Below are positions 1 to 8,356 of a stretch of DNA of 64,000 nt, piece by piece (the stretch's first letter is position 1; every line of letters begins with the position of its first letter). This DNA comes from Geomonas silvestris (GTDB lineage Bacteria; Desulfobacterota; Desulfuromonadia; Geobacterales; Geobacteraceae): assembly GCF_014193515.1 (NCBI RefSeq), contig NZ_BLXX01000006.1, positions 112,930 to 176,929 of the forward strand, written 5' to 3'. Under the pieces are notes generated by a model. That model saw only the letters and a program-made list of their open reading frames with translations. It did not search any database and had not been told where the DNA came from. The position numbers were made by a program, and so were the translations under genes.

Positions 1-2137
1 TGCTGAACGAGGTGAAAAAGCGCACGATCATCGAGAGCCTCCCCATCAGGTGGCCGAATACCGAGACCGTCTCTTCCATGTTGATCACGCTGACGTTCGG
101 GTAGCGGGCCACCAGTCGGTTCTGGAGATCCGGGATCCGTCCCTTGGGAACCCGCACCGCACAGAACAGACTCTGTGGCGCATCCGAGAGGAGCGCTGGC
201 GGGAAGACGAAATAGAAAAACGGGGTAAGCCCGCTGCCGGTCCGGGTCCGGATGCTGGCGATACGCGCGGTAATGGGCATCCCCTGGATCTTGAAGCTGA
301 TCCGGTCCCCCACACGCATCTCATGCATCTTCACCACGATGTCGAGCACCGATACCTGCGGTTCCGTCCAGTCCGCGCGAAACAGGCTCCCTCCCTGGCT
401 GATCTTCTCGTCGCTGAGCAGCCGCTCGTAGTACGTGAGGTTGAACTCGCGTCCCAGGTTGTCGCCCCGGGAGCGGCGCTCCTGCTCGGGGTCGATGGGG
501 CTGTCGTTAATAGCGGTCACCGTGCCCCTGATTATCGGGTAGAAGCGCGCTCCGCTTCCCACCAGGCCCGCCATGGCGGCTTTCTGGTCGGGCTGGATAT
601 CCACCAGGAAGAGGTTCGGGGCGTCCGGCGGGTAGGAGTCGATGAACGAAGCGTCCAGGTTGCGCTCCACCAGGCTTATCGTGAAGATGACCGCGAGGGC
701 CGCGGAGAGGGTGACCATGATGGAACGGGTGGCGCTACGGGGGCGAAAAAGCCCCTTGATCGCCTGGCGCAGCGCCAGGGTGCGCGGTACCTGTCGTTTC
801 AAAAGCCGCAACACCCCGGAACTGAGCAGGAAGGCGACCAGGATGAGTCCGGCCAGGGAGAGGATGAAGTAGAGCCCGGTCTTCAGTTCCCTGATCCGCA
901 AAAGGACCAGCGACAGGAAGAACACCGTACCGAGGGCGGTGATCACCCAGGTGGAGCGGTTCGAGAAGCCTGGGGATTCCTCCTTGCCGAAGATGGCGCG
1001 CGGCTTCACTTCCTTCAAGCGGTACAGGGGAAGGGCGGTGAAGAGCAGCACCACCACCAGGCCGATCAGCATCCCTTCGCCGATGGCCCAGGGGGACAAG
1101 GTCAGTTCCACCCGTGCCGGGACCAGCCCCCGGAAAAGCGCCGGCAGAAATTCCTGAAGAAGCAGGCTTGCCGCCAGCCCGACCACGGTTCCCACGAGGC
1201 CCAGGACCAGGGTGAGCGCGCAGAAGTGGCCGGTGATGTAGCGGCTGCGGGCACCGACCGCTTTCATGACGGCGATGGTCTTCTCCTGCTGTTTCAAGAG
1301 CGCAAAGAGGGTGCTTTGAATGCCGAAACCGGCCAGCAGCAACGTGAAAATGCCGCTTAAATCGAGGAAGAATAGGAGGTTGTCGAAGAAGCGCTTCACC
1401 CGCGAGTCGGCGCTTTGGTAGCTGTCGATGCGGATGCGGCTCTCGGATGTCTGGGCGCGCAACTGGGTGAGTAGAGTGTTCAGCTCGCCGGGGTGCAGCA
1501 CCTTCGCAAGGGTTATGTATTCGACGCGGCTGGCAAAACCGATAAGACCCAGTGATTCGAGGTCGGCTGAGGGGACGAAGACCCTGGGGCCCAGCGCGAA
1601 GAGGTTCACCGGCCGGTCGGGCTCCTGCAGCACCACATCTTTTATGGTGAGGGTAGCATTGCCGACCGAGAGCCGGTCACCGACCCGGACCTGCAGTCGG
1701 TCCAACAGCCCCTGCTCTACGACGAGACTTCCCGGGGTGAGCACCTCCCGGAAGTCGCGTCCCGAAGCGAGAATTACCTTGCCGTAGAAGGGGTATTCCG
1801 GCTCGACGACCTTCAGGTCGCACAGAAGCGACCTGTTGCCGGTGACGGTGCGGACCACCGAGTAGAAATCGTAGTAACGGGCAGTGGCGATGCGTCCCTG
1901 CCGGGTAAGTTCGTCCAGGCTCTTTTGCAGGGAGGCGGGGAGCGGGGCGTGGGCGTGTACGATGAGGTCGCCGGCATGGAGCGCCCGGGCATCACGTAAC
2001 AAAGAGGCCTTGACGCTGCGGCTGAAACTCCCGAGCGAGACCAGCGAGACCATGGAGAGCGCCACGCACATGACGAAGATGGCGGCCTGCCGACGGGCGC
2101 CGGCGATCTGGCGGATGACGAACCAAAGGCTAGACAC
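1..2137 (-). CDS. ABC transporter permease, FtsX/MacB (YbbP-like), partial
   Basis: Inner-membrane permease of an ABC exporter of the FtsX/MacB superfamily, probably acting with the ATPase encoded just upstream. The GTG start at 2137 overlaps the ATPase stop (GTGTCTAG), which indicates translational coupling. At least 712 codons are open with no stop before the window edge, so the C-terminus is missing. An N-terminal hydrophobic segment follows the start. A second membrane block around 1300-1400 reads LFFLDLSGIFTLLLAGFGIQ followed by the typical FtsX juxtamembrane text KTIAVMKAVGA. Near position 20-80 the last visible part (VINMEETVSVFGHLMGRLSM) precedes another membrane segment. Length and two-block layout fit the YbbP group (about 800 residues) better than MacB (about 650). 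The substrate is not evident from sequence. Confidence 0.85.
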   Translation of the reverse strand, partial: MSSLWFVIRQIAGARRQAAIFVMCVALSMVSLVSLGSFSRSVKASLLRDARALHAGDLIVHAHAPLPASLQKSLDELTRQGRIATARYYDFYSVVRTVTGNRSLLCDLKVVEPEYPFYGKVILASGRDFREVLTPGSLVVEQGLLDRLQVRVGDRLSVGNATLTIKDVVLQEPDRPVNLFALGPRVFVPSADLESLGLIGFASRVEYITLAKVLHPGELNTLLTQLRAQTSESRIRIDSYQSADSRVKRFFDNLLFFLDLSGIFTLLLAGFGIQSTLFALLKQQEKTIAVMKAVGARSRYITGHFCALTLVLGLVGTVVGLAASLLLQEFLPALFRGLVPARVELTLSPWAIGEGMLIGLVVVLLFTALPLYRLKEVKPRAIFGKEESPGFSNRSTWVITALGTVFFLSLVLLRIRELKTGLYFILSLAGLILVAFLLSSGVLRLLKRQVPRTLALRQAIKGLFRPRSATRSIMVTLSAALAVIFTISLVERNLDASFIDSYPPDAPNLFLVDIQPDQKAAMAGLVGSGARFYPIIRGTVTAINDSPIDPEQERRSRGDNLGREFNLTYYERLLSDEKISQGGSLFRADWTEPQVSVLDIVVKMHEMRVGDRISFKIQGMPITARIASIRTRTGSGLTPFFYFVFPPALLSDAPQSLFCAVRVPKGRIPDLQNRLVARYPNVSVINMEETVSVFGHLMGRLSMIVRFFTSFS

Positions 2138-2810
2138 GGTTTTGTTCCGAAACGATCCTGCCGTCTTTAAGGGTGATGACTCGATCGGCGCGCCCGGCAA
2201 TCTCCGGACTGTGGGTCACCATGAGCAGCGTCGTGCCGCGCTCGCGGTGCAGTTCGAGCAAGAGGTCGAGTACCGCCGTGCCGTTCACCGAGTCGAGGTT
2301 ACCGGTAGGTTCGTCGGCAAAAACGATGCGGGGGGTGTTGATGAGGGCGCGGCAGATGGCGCAGCGCTGCTTCTCCCCGCCGGAGAGCTGGTTCGGGAAG
2401 CTGGTGAGGCGCTCGGCAAGTCCCACGCGTGACAGGAGTGCCTGCGCCCCCTGGCGCGCCTGGGGATCGCCGCGCAGCTCGGCTGGGAACATCACATTTT
2501 CCAGGACGTTGAGCGAGGGAACCAGGTGAAAGGACTGGAAGACGAAGCCGAAGGTGCTGTTTCTTAAGGGGGCGAGCGTGTCCTCGTCGAGGTCGGTTAT
2601 GTCGCGGTTCTCGATGAAGACGCGGCCGGCGTCGGGCCGGTCCAGGCCGGAGAGCAGGGTGAGCAGGGTCGATTTGCCGCTGCCGCTTTCGCCGGTGACC
2701 ACGACGAATTCGCCGGGTGCCACGGTCAAGGAGACCGAGTCCAGGACACTGATACTCCGTTCTCCGATCCGGTAGTTCTTGGTGAGCGCTTTGGTTTCGA
2801 TGCTGTGCAT
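2130..2810 (-). CDS. ABC transporter ATP-binding protein, YbbA/LolD-like
   Basis: Cytoplasmic ATPase of a MacB/LolD/YbbA type exporter, 226 residues. Visible motifs in order: Walker A GESGSGKST, Q-loop in FGFVFQSFHLVPSL, signature LSGGEKQR, Walker B IVFADEPTG followed by the NLDS D-loop, and the switch histidine in MVTHS. The start is placed at the ATG at 2810 because GGGAAGA lies about seven bases upstream; an in-frame ATG at 2870 has no ribosome binding site and would add 20 residues unlike the family. It forms an operon with the overlapping permease. The assignment to the family is firm; the transported substrate is unknown. Confidence 0.9.
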   Translation of the reverse strand: MHSIETKALTKNYRIGERSISVLDSVSLTVAPGEFVVVTGESGSGKSTLLTLLSGLDRPDAGRVFIENRDITDLDEDTLAPLRNSTFGFVFQSFHLVPSLNVLENVMFPAELRGDPQARQGAQALLSRVGLAERLTSFPNQLSGGEKQRCAICRALINTPRIVFADEPTGNLDSVNGTAVLDLLLELHRERGTTLLMVTHSPEIAGRADRVITLKDGRIVSEQNRV

Positions 2811-3232
2811 GCTGATCTTCCCGGTGCTGGTTGAATCTCGCAAATTCCCCACGGCAAAGCCGCAGTGCACTACTGTAGCACAGACACCAGGTATTGGCTA
2901 AGGTTAGGCTTTCCGAGGTTCAGATTAAGTAGCAGAAGGGGAAGGCATGACTCAGCGCTTTGGGAAGGTCACCGGGAACGTCGGTGAAGCGTGGATCGTT
3001 GGTCGTATGATACTTGGCACTTTTGAAAGGGTGAATCTTAAGTCGATACCAGCGCCCCTACGTTCCCCACTTTGGAAAAGGGGGACAGGGGGGATTCGTC
3101 TCTGTAGCAAGGTGGAGTGGGAAGCTGCCTGTGGCAAATCCCCTCTGTCTCCCCTTCGCAAAAGGGGGGGGGGACGTGTGTCAGCTGCGGTGCTTCTGGA
3201 GTAATGTCTCCTGGTTTGCGGGAAGCAGATCC
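2811..3232. other. Intergenic region with a repeat, no gene
   Basis: About 420 bases between the ABC ATPase start and the rubredoxin stop. No reading frame here has both a ribosome binding site and a recognisable product. The only clear structure is the inverted repeat at 3055-3180. The promoter of the ABC operon probably lies in 2830-2950 on the minus strand, but no convincing -35/-10 pair was found. Confidence 0.5.
3055..3180. repeat. Imperfect inverted repeat, MITE-like intergenic element
   Basis: The left arm (about 3070-3095) carries TTTGGAAAAGGGGGACAGGG and GGATT; the right arm (about 3136-3172) carries AATCCCCTCTGTCTCCCC, then TTCGCAAAAGGGG. The arms are reverse complements with several mismatches and enclose roughly 40 bases. 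Pairs of CCCC...GGGG arms with an AAAAGGGGGACAGGGGG core are a common dispersed intergenic repeat in Geobacter-like genomes (recollection, not searched). No transposase is present, so it would be non-autonomous. Confidence 0.55.
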
Positions 3233-3400
3233 TTACTCCGGGCTAAACGGTATGAAGAAGCTCTTGTCGGTTTTGCAGACCGGGCAGGTCCAGGCGTCGA
3301 GCAGGTCGTCGAAAGGAGTTTCAGGCGGGATTTCGTTGACGGGGTCACCAACTGCAGGGTTGTAGACGTATTGGCAAACGGTACAGATCCATCGTTCCAT
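3233..3400 (-). CDS. Rubredoxin
   Basis: Small cytoplasmic iron-sulfur electron carrier, 55 residues, the normal rubredoxin length. The four cysteines that bind the single Fe are C6-x2-C9 in WICTVCQYVYN and C39-x2-C42 in WTCPVCKTDKSFF. The conserved aromatic and proline residues (Y11, Y13, P15, W37, P40) are present. The start at 3400 is chosen because AAAGGAGAG lies five to six bases upstream; a longer frame to 3475 is out of character. It is followed by a universal stress protein on the same strand. A role in oxidative stress defence or electron transfer to an oxygen or superoxide reductase is the usual one, but no partner gene is adjacent. Confidence 0.95.
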   Translation of the reverse strand: MERWICTVCQYVYNPAVGDPVNEIPPETPFDDLLDAWTCPVCKTDKSFFIPFSPE

Positions 3401-3486
3401 CGGACTCTCCTTTCGGTGCCGTGGCCGTTTTATGGCGGGCTGAGGTCCCGGCCTCTTGTGGAGCCAGGACCTCACTCCGGCGCCAC

Positions 3487-3957
3487 TTACCAGTCAACGC
3501 GACCCGGTTCGCGCTTCACCAGCAGTATGGAACACGGCATGCGGCGGATCACCGCGTCGTTGTCCCGGCCGAACAGCAGGTGCTCCAGCCGACCTTCCTC
3601 GTGTGCCAGCAGCACCATCAGGTCTATCTTCTCGTCGTTTACCACCTTCACGATCTCGTCGATGGGCCGCCCGTCCTTAACCAGTACCTTCAGGGGGAGC
3701 CCTGCGTTCATCTCCCTTTTGAGGAGCTGATCCAATTCCTCGCGCGCCTCGTCCTGCACGCTCGCATAGGTTTTGTGCCGGCTGTCCGGGAAGGGGAGGG
3801 GGGCGTTCAGGGCCTCCATGGTCACCGGGTTGGATACCAGGTGCAGCACGGTTATCTGGGACCCGTACTTTTTGGCCAAAGAAATACCGATCCCGACTGC
3901 ATCGCGGCAGTACTGACTGAGTCTGCTGACTACCAGTATGTGCTTGATCTGTTCCAT
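3487..3957 (-). CDS. Universal stress protein, UspA family
   Basis: Single-domain UspA-fold protein of 156 residues. It starts with the family's first strand (HILVVSRLS) and ends with the strand SILLVKR. The nucleotide-binding region near the C-terminus reads LLAHEEGRLEHLLFGRDNDA before MPCSILLV, so the G-x2-G-x9-G-S/T motif is only partly preserved and ATP binding is uncertain. The start at 3957 is preceded by an excellent AGGAGGAT site; a longer frame to 4002 has none. It lies 87 bases upstream of the rubredoxin start on the same strand, so a shared stress-related transcript is plausible. The exact role of individual Usp proteins cannot be read from sequence. Confidence 0.9.
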   Translation of the reverse strand: MEQIKHILVVSRLSQYCRDAVGIGISLAKKYGSQITVLHLVSNPVTMEALNAPLPFPDSRHKTYASVQDEAREELDQLLKREMNAGLPLKVLVKDGRPIDEIVKVVNDEKIDLMVLLAHEEGRLEHLLFGRDNDAVIRRMPCSILLVKREPGRVDW

Positions 3958-4239
3958 GACATCCTCCTGTACCGGCTGCCATCGAAACTCTCGCGTCCAC
4001 ATGAGAAGTGCGGACCGGAAAGCGGGGTGATATCGCCCCCCTAGGTGGTGTCCGGCAACTTATTTCGATCTTTTAATTATTAAGACCCTCCAAGTATAGT
4101 TCATTGCCAACCTGCAGCAACTTGATATAACTATTTTGGTCCTGATGGCCATACGGGCGCAAGATCGATCTGGTGCAGTTGCCAGTGACCGCTAGCCGTT
4201 GCCTGCTTCGGAAAGGGGCTCGGCACAGAGGAGGTTCAC

Positions 4240-4863
4240 ATGCATCGCTCTCTCAAAATCGCCGGACTCCTGTTCCTCGCTGCCCTGACCCTTTGCTCCT
4301 GCTCCTCCATCTCCGTAGTCCAGACCTGGCGCAATCCGACGCTGCATCCGCCACGTTTGCACAAGATCCTGGTGGTCAGCATCACCAAGAAGGATGTGAA
4401 CCGGCCGGTGTACGAGGATGTCCTGGCCGGGGAACTGGCGAAGCACGGCATCGCCGCCGTCCCGAGCCATACCCTGATCCCGAGCGGCGAGAGGTCTGGC
4501 CGCGATGCATTGGACCGGGCGGTGAAAAAGTCCGGCGCCGATTCGGTGCTGACCCTCCAGACTATCAAGGTCGAGCGCCAGACTACGGTAGAGCCGGGGC
4601 TGGTCAACCCCTACCCGGGATACTGGTATCCCGAGGCCTTCCCGGCCTGGGATCTCTACGGCTATTACGGCTCCATGCCGGGACCGACCTACATCTCGAC
4701 CTTCGATATCGCGACCATGCAGGTCAACATCTTCGACACCGTGACCGGGAAACTGATCTGGGCCGCCACCGTCACCAGTTCCGAGCCGGGGAACGTGATC
4801 AGCGTCGCCAAGGACGTTGGCAACATGGTCTACGAGGCCCTCGCCAAGGAGCAACTTCTCTAG
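4240..4863 (+). CDS. Putative lipoprotein, DUF4136-like
   Basis: 207-residue protein with a lipoprotein signal peptide: positive start (MHRSLK), hydrophobic core, and a lipobox cysteine at C19 or C21 in LTLCSCSS. The mature part contains a conserved-looking HKILVVSITKKD strand and the segment SGADSVLTLQTIKVER, followed by a Tyr/Pro-rich loop (VNPYPGYWYPEAFPAWDLYG) and a C-terminal half (NIFDTVTGKLIWAATVTS) typical of DUF4136-type lipoproteins. The start has GAGGAGG five bases upstream. A second lipoprotein gene follows 43 bases later. Function unknown; likely outer membrane or periplasmic. Confidence 0.75.
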   Translation: MHRSLKIAGLLFLAALTLCSCSSISVVQTWRNPTLHPPRLHKILVVSITKKDVNRPVYEDVLAGELAKHGIAAVPSHTLIPSGERSGRDALDRAVKKSGADSVLTLQTIKVERQTTVEPGLVNPYPGYWYPEAFPAWDLYGYYGSMPGPTYISTFDIATMQVNIFDTVTGKLIWAATVTSSEPGNVISVAKDVGNMVYEALAKEQLL

Positions 4864-4906
4864 TGCGGGATCCGGTTTCGCGAAGTTTCGCTGCCAAGGA
4901 GGCCTG

Positions 4907-5383
4907 ATGCTCCGTTTCTCCGGTCTGCTGCTTTTAGTGGTGGCCGCCGGCTGCGGGTCTGGGGAGAACGCGGTCGCCGTGACTTCGGTGATGGCGGATA
5001 CCCGGGGCACCTACCGGCTGGTGGCCTCCCGCCTGGTGATCACCGGGGCATCCGGCGCCACGCGTTTCGCCTCCTTCAGCAGCGGCACGTTGCGTCTTCA
5101 AGAATCCGACTACAACATGAACCTTGCCGACAACGGCGGTTTCGCAGCCGCAGGTACCTATCATCTCGGGGCCTCAGCCAACACCGTTCTTAACAGCCGG
5201 CGCGGCACCTTTTCCCTCTCCACGAACCGAACCCCCTCGCTTTTCTCCGGAAGCTATTTTGCCCAGCCTGATTTCTATCTCTCCTTGAACTACGATTCGT
5301 ATCCGCTTGCCGATAACTCCACCGTGCAGAGAACCGAAACCTGGCTCAAGCTGAGCGACTCGCCGCGTCACGGCCTGGATTGA
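4907..5383 (+). CDS. Putative small lipoprotein, function unknown
   Basis: 158 residues with a clear lipoprotein signal (MLRFSGLLLLVVAAGC, lipobox VAAGC, lipidated Cys16). The rest is rich in Ser, Thr, Asn and Tyr with alternating strands (GTYRLVASRLVIT, GTLRLQESDYNMNL), suggesting a small beta-rich fold. The ATG at 4907 is preceded by AAGGAGG with four bases spacing; an earlier in-frame start at 4817 would overlap the previous gene and lacks a signal peptide. It sits between another lipoprotein and the DNA glycosylase, whose GTG start lies three bases after this stop. No family was recognised. Confidence 0.65.
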   Translation: MLRFSGLLLLVVAAGCGSGENAVAVTSVMADTRGTYRLVASRLVITGASGATRFASFSSGTLRLQESDYNMNLADNGGFAAAGTYHLGASANTVLNSRRGTFSLSTNRTPSLFSGSYFAQPDFYLSLNYDSYPLADNSTVQRTETWLKLSDSPRHGLD

Positions 5384-5386
5384 CCG

Positions 5387-5956
5387 GTGGAGCCGGTGGA
5401 TCTCTCCAAGCGGCTGCAGCTCTCTTTTTACCAGCGCGATACTCAACTGGTGGCACGCGAACTGTTGGGGAAACTACTGGTACGTAGGGTGGGAGATGAG
5501 CTGCGGGTGGGCCGGATCGTCGAGGTGGAGGCTTACCTTGGGCCGCAGGACCTGGCGGCGCATTCTTCCAAAGGACTCACCAAGCGCACCCGGGTGTTGT
5601 TCGGGCCGGCCGGGCACGCCTACGTTTACCTGGTCTACGGGATGTACTGGTGCCTCAACGTGGTGACCGAGGCGGAAGGGAGCGGCACCGCGGTGCTTTT
5701 GCGTGCGCTTGAGCCGGTGCGGGGAATCGGGGCAAGGACCCAGGGGCCGGGGCTGCTGTGCAGGGCGCTGGGGATCGACGGGGAGCTGAACGGTCAGGAC
5801 CTGACCAGCGAAGAGCTGCACCAGGTCGATGCGCCGCTCGCCGATCCAGCGTTGATCGTGGCCAAATCACGCATCGGTGTCGAGTACGCGAAGGAGTGGG
5901 CCCGGCTCCCGCTCAGGTTCTACCTGGCAGGGAACCCGTACGTCTCACGGAGTTGA
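5387..5956 (+). CDS. DNA-3-methyladenine glycosylase, AAG/Mpg family
   Basis: Base-excision repair glycosylase removing alkylated purines, 189 residues, the normal size. It shows the AAG-family run: LARELLGKLLVRR, VGRIVEVEAYLGPQDLAAHS (containing the catalytic Glu of VEAY), RTRVLFGPAGHAYVYLVYGM with YWCLNVVT, and AVLLRALEP. The substrate pocket text GPGLLCRALGID follows. The start is a GTG at 5387, three bases after the preceding stop, with no clear Shine-Dalgarno site, so coupling to the lipoprotein gene is likely; a second GTG at 5396 is possible. It converges on the sensor kinase gene with an 18-base gap. Confidence 0.92.
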   Translation: MEPVDLSKRLQLSFYQRDTQLVARELLGKLLVRRVGDELRVGRIVEVEAYLGPQDLAAHSSKGLTKRTRVLFGPAGHAYVYLVYGMYWCLNVVTEAEGSGTAVLLRALEPVRGIGARTQGPGLLCRALGIDGELNGQDLTSEELHQVDAPLADPALIVAKSRIGVEYAKEWARLPLRFYLAGNPYVSRS

Positions 5957-5974
5957 CGCGAGAAAGGTTAAGCC

Positions 5975-7396
5975 TTAGTTTCTGGATACCAGCGGCAGGC
6001 GGATCTCCACCTCGAGCCCGGCCTCCGGCAGGTTCCGCGCCGCGACACTGCCGCCGTGCAGTGCCACGGTCCGTTCGGTAATGGCGAGCCCGATCCCTGT
6101 CCCGCCGCTTTGCCGGTCGCGCGCCTCGGCGACGCGGTAGAAGGGGCGGAAGATGTCGCTTAGCTGCTCCTCGGGCACACCGGGCCCGAAATCCTTCACC
6201 CGTACCAGCGCCTGCTGTCCCGGGGTCCGTTGCAGGGCCACCTGGACCGAGCTTCCCACAGCGGTGTAGCGGACCGCGTTGCGCACCACGTTCTCCAATG
6301 CCCGCCGCAATAATTCTCGATTCCCCAGTACCATGATTCCTTCGGTTGGCAGGTACTCGACGTGCCGGTTACTCGCGCACGCTTCAAAATCCGCGTCCTG
6401 GACCACCTCTGCGGCCAATTCGGCCAGATCGACTTCGCTGCGCTCGGTTCCAGCATCCCCGTCCAGGCGGCTGAGTGCCAGCAACTCGCCGATCAGCTGG
6501 TCCAGGCGCTCTCCCTCTTGCTGGATGCGCTGCAGGGGCGGTTCAGCAGACTCCGGCGACTTCTGACGCGCGATCTCCAGTGCCACGTTCATCCGGGCCA
6601 GCGGGGAGCGCAGCTCGTGACTTACGTCGCGCAAAAGCTGCCGGTGCGCGTTGACCAGTTTCTCCAGCCGGCTCGCCATCTGGTTGAAATCGTTACCCAG
6701 ATCAACGATCTCGTCACCTCTTCCCTTGCTTTTGACGGCGACCCGGGTCGCCAGGTTCCCGTTGGCCAACTCCTGGGTCGCGGACCTGAGCCGGCGCACC
6801 GGCGCGGTAAGCCGCCAGGAGAGCCCGTAGCAGACCGCCCCGCTCACCACGAAGGTGATCAGCATCTGCAGCCAGAACTCGGGCGGGAAGGGCCTGGGGA
6901 AATGGGGAGGTGGCGCATTGCCGGGGCCAGGGCCGGTCCCGCTCTCGCTGGCCACCAGGTAGCGGGCTCCCGAGGGGCCGGTGATCGGCAACACCAGTGC
7001 CCCGCGTCCCGGCGCCGTTGCCGCTCCGGGAGCACCTAACTGCCGCTGGACCGCATCCCGGATCTGCGGAGGGACTTCGCTACTGAGAGCGCTGCCGTCG
7101 GCTTTGAAGAAAAAGGCCTGGAGGTGATGCGCCGGCCCCGGCGCTCCGGTTGCTTTGGGCGGGATGGTGGGCGGCGGCGGGAGTTTTCCATTTTTTTCGT
7201 AGCTTGCAACGCTCGCCGTACCGTAGATGGTGAGAACCTCGCTCATAAAACCGGCACGTTCGGCGTCCCAGCGCCGGCGGTGTTCCTCGTGCAGTGGCGC
7301 CAGGCGCAGGTTGAAGGCCAGCAGGAAAAACACCACCCCCGAGAGGATGGTGGCGAGCCAGAAGGAGAAGAAGAGCTTGCTGAAAATGCTGTGCAT
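5975..7396 (-). CDS. Sensor histidine kinase, CpxA/EnvZ type
   Basis: Membrane-bound kinase of 473 residues. TM1 lies at about 8-30 and TM2 at about 176-194, enclosing a Pro/Gly-rich periplasmic domain of about 145 residues. HAMP covers about 195-248, HisKA starts near 250 with the phospho-acceptor H260 in RDVSHELRSPLARM, and the ATPase domain has the N box (ENVVRNAVRYT), G1 (KDFGPGVPEEQLSDIFRPFY) and G2 (GGTGIGLAI). The start at 7396 is nine bases downstream of the response regulator stop; any longer frame would run antisense-like through the regulator gene. Gene order regulator-kinase with a divergent CpxP-like gene matches a Cpx-type envelope stress system, but the periplasmic domain is not CpxA-like enough by eye to fix the signal. 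Confidence 0.9.
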   Translation of the reverse strand: MHSIFSKLFFSFWLATILSGVVFFLLAFNLRLAPLHEEHRRRWDAERAGFMSEVLTIYGTASVASYEKNGKLPPPPTIPPKATGAPGPAHHLQAFFFKADGSALSSEVPPQIRDAVQRQLGAPGAATAPGRGALVLPITGPSGARYLVASESGTGPGPGNAPPPHFPRPFPPEFWLQMLITFVVSGAVCYGLSWRLTAPVRRLRSATQELANGNLATRVAVKSKGRGDEIVDLGNDFNQMASRLEKLVNAHRQLLRDVSHELRSPLARMNVALEIARQKSPESAEPPLQRIQQEGERLDQLIGELLALSRLDGDAGTERSEVDLAELAAEVVQDADFEACASNRHVEYLPTEGIMVLGNRELLRRALENVVRNAVRYTAVGSSVQVALQRTPGQQALVRVKDFGPGVPEEQLSDIFRPFYRVAEARDRQSGGTGIGLAITERTVALHGGSVAARNLPEAGLEVEIRLPLVSRN

Positions 7397-7404
7397 GAAG
7401 ATCC

Positions 7405-8121
7405 CTACTGGGCGCGGCGCTCGGCCGCAGAAAAGCCGTACAGGTAGCCGATGCCGCGGATCGATTTGATGCGGTCGTTGCCGCCGACCCCGGGCCCCAG
7501 TTTGCGGCGCAGGCTGCTGACGTGAACGTCGATGCTGCGGTCGAAATTGCCGAACTCCCGCCCCAGCGCCTGCCGGGTCAGGTCTTCCCGGCTCAACACG
7601 GTCCCCGCCTGGCGCAGCAGGGCTTCGCACACCGAAAATTCGATCGAAGTCAGTTCCACCGGTTTCCCGGAACACACGACGGTGCGCATCCCCAAGTCCA
7701 AGGTCACGTCGCCTACCTCGAGGATGTTGGGCCTCGGCTCGCCGGCCGCAGCCTGCGCCTGGCTGCGGCGTTGGATGGCACGCAGGCGCGCCACCAGTTC
7801 ACGGGGGTTGAACGGTTTGGGAAGGTAGTCGTCGGCCCCCATCTCGAGGCCGACGATGCGGTCCACCTCGTCTCCCCGGGCGGTGAGCATCAGGACAGGC
7901 ATCTCCGATCCCTGGCGGATGCGCCGCAGCACCTCGAAACCGTTGAGCGACGGAAGCATGACGTCCAAGACGGCCATGGCATAGTCGCCGCTCAAAGCGC
8001 GTTCTGCCCCTTCGGCTCCGTCATTGACCGAGTCGACCCCGAACCCCTCGGTCGCCAGGTAGCTGCCGAGCAGCTCACAGAGTCCCGTGTCGTCATCAAT
8101 GATTAAGATCTTCTTCTGCAT
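7405..8121 (-). CDS. Response regulator, OmpR family, CpxR-like
   Basis: 238 residues: an N-terminal receiver with acidic pocket D9-D11 region (LIIDDD), phospho-acceptor D53 in VLDVMLP, T80 and K102 in LPKPFNPREL, followed by an OmpR-type winged helix (about 140-232) with the recognition helix region DRSIDVHVSSLRRKLG and the wing RIKSIRGIGYLY. The start at 8121 has TAGGAG eight bases upstream. It is co-transcribed with the sensor kinase. A TATACT -10 element (minus strand, around 8153-8158) and CpxR-box-like repeats at 8182-8196 upstream suggest autoregulation. Confidence 0.93.
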   Translation of the reverse strand: MQKKILIIDDDTGLCELLGSYLATEGFGVDSVNDGAEGAERALSGDYAMAVLDVMLPSLNGFEVLRRIRQGSEMPVLMLTARGDEVDRIVGLEMGADDYLPKPFNPRELVARLRAIQRRSQAQAAAGEPRPNILEVGDVTLDLGMRTVVCSGKPVELTSIEFSVCEALLRQAGTVLSREDLTRQALGREFGNFDRSIDVHVSSLRRKLGPGVGGNDRIKSIRGIGYLYGFSAAERRAQ

Positions 8122-8181
8122 CCAGTTGGCTCCTACCGTTAAGAATGCCCGCAGTATAACCAGAAACCCTCTTCGGTATCT

Positions 8182-8196
8182 GTTAAGAATTGTAAA
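8182..8196. promoter_or_regulatory. CpxR-box-like direct repeat
   Basis: GTTAA-N5-GTAAA lies between the divergent regulator and CpxP-like genes, one mismatch from the established CpxR consensus GTAAA-N5-GTAAA. A further GTTAAGAAT copy is at 8138-8146, exactly 44 bases away from the GTTAAGAAT at 8182-8190. The regulator's own -10 (TATACT on the minus strand at about 8153-8158) has a poor -35, as expected for an activated promoter. Binding is inferred. Confidence 0.45.
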
Positions 8197-8356
8197 GAAC
8201 GTCGGGCCAGTATGACACAAATATCCATATCTCTTGACCCAAATTTACCCCGAAGTGGCGTAGGCTTCGAGCATCGTATGAGCTTGAATGACTCAGCAGG
8301 TCCGAACTTGAAGAGACTGAAGCCGAGGGGAGAGTTCATACAAAGGAGGGTTGAGC

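Noticed and set aside
50..1360. Long plus-strand reading frame opposite the ABC permease
   Set aside because: The minus strand gives a continuous FtsX-type permease in frame from 2137 to the edge; the plus frame has no family features and is an antisense artefact of high GC.
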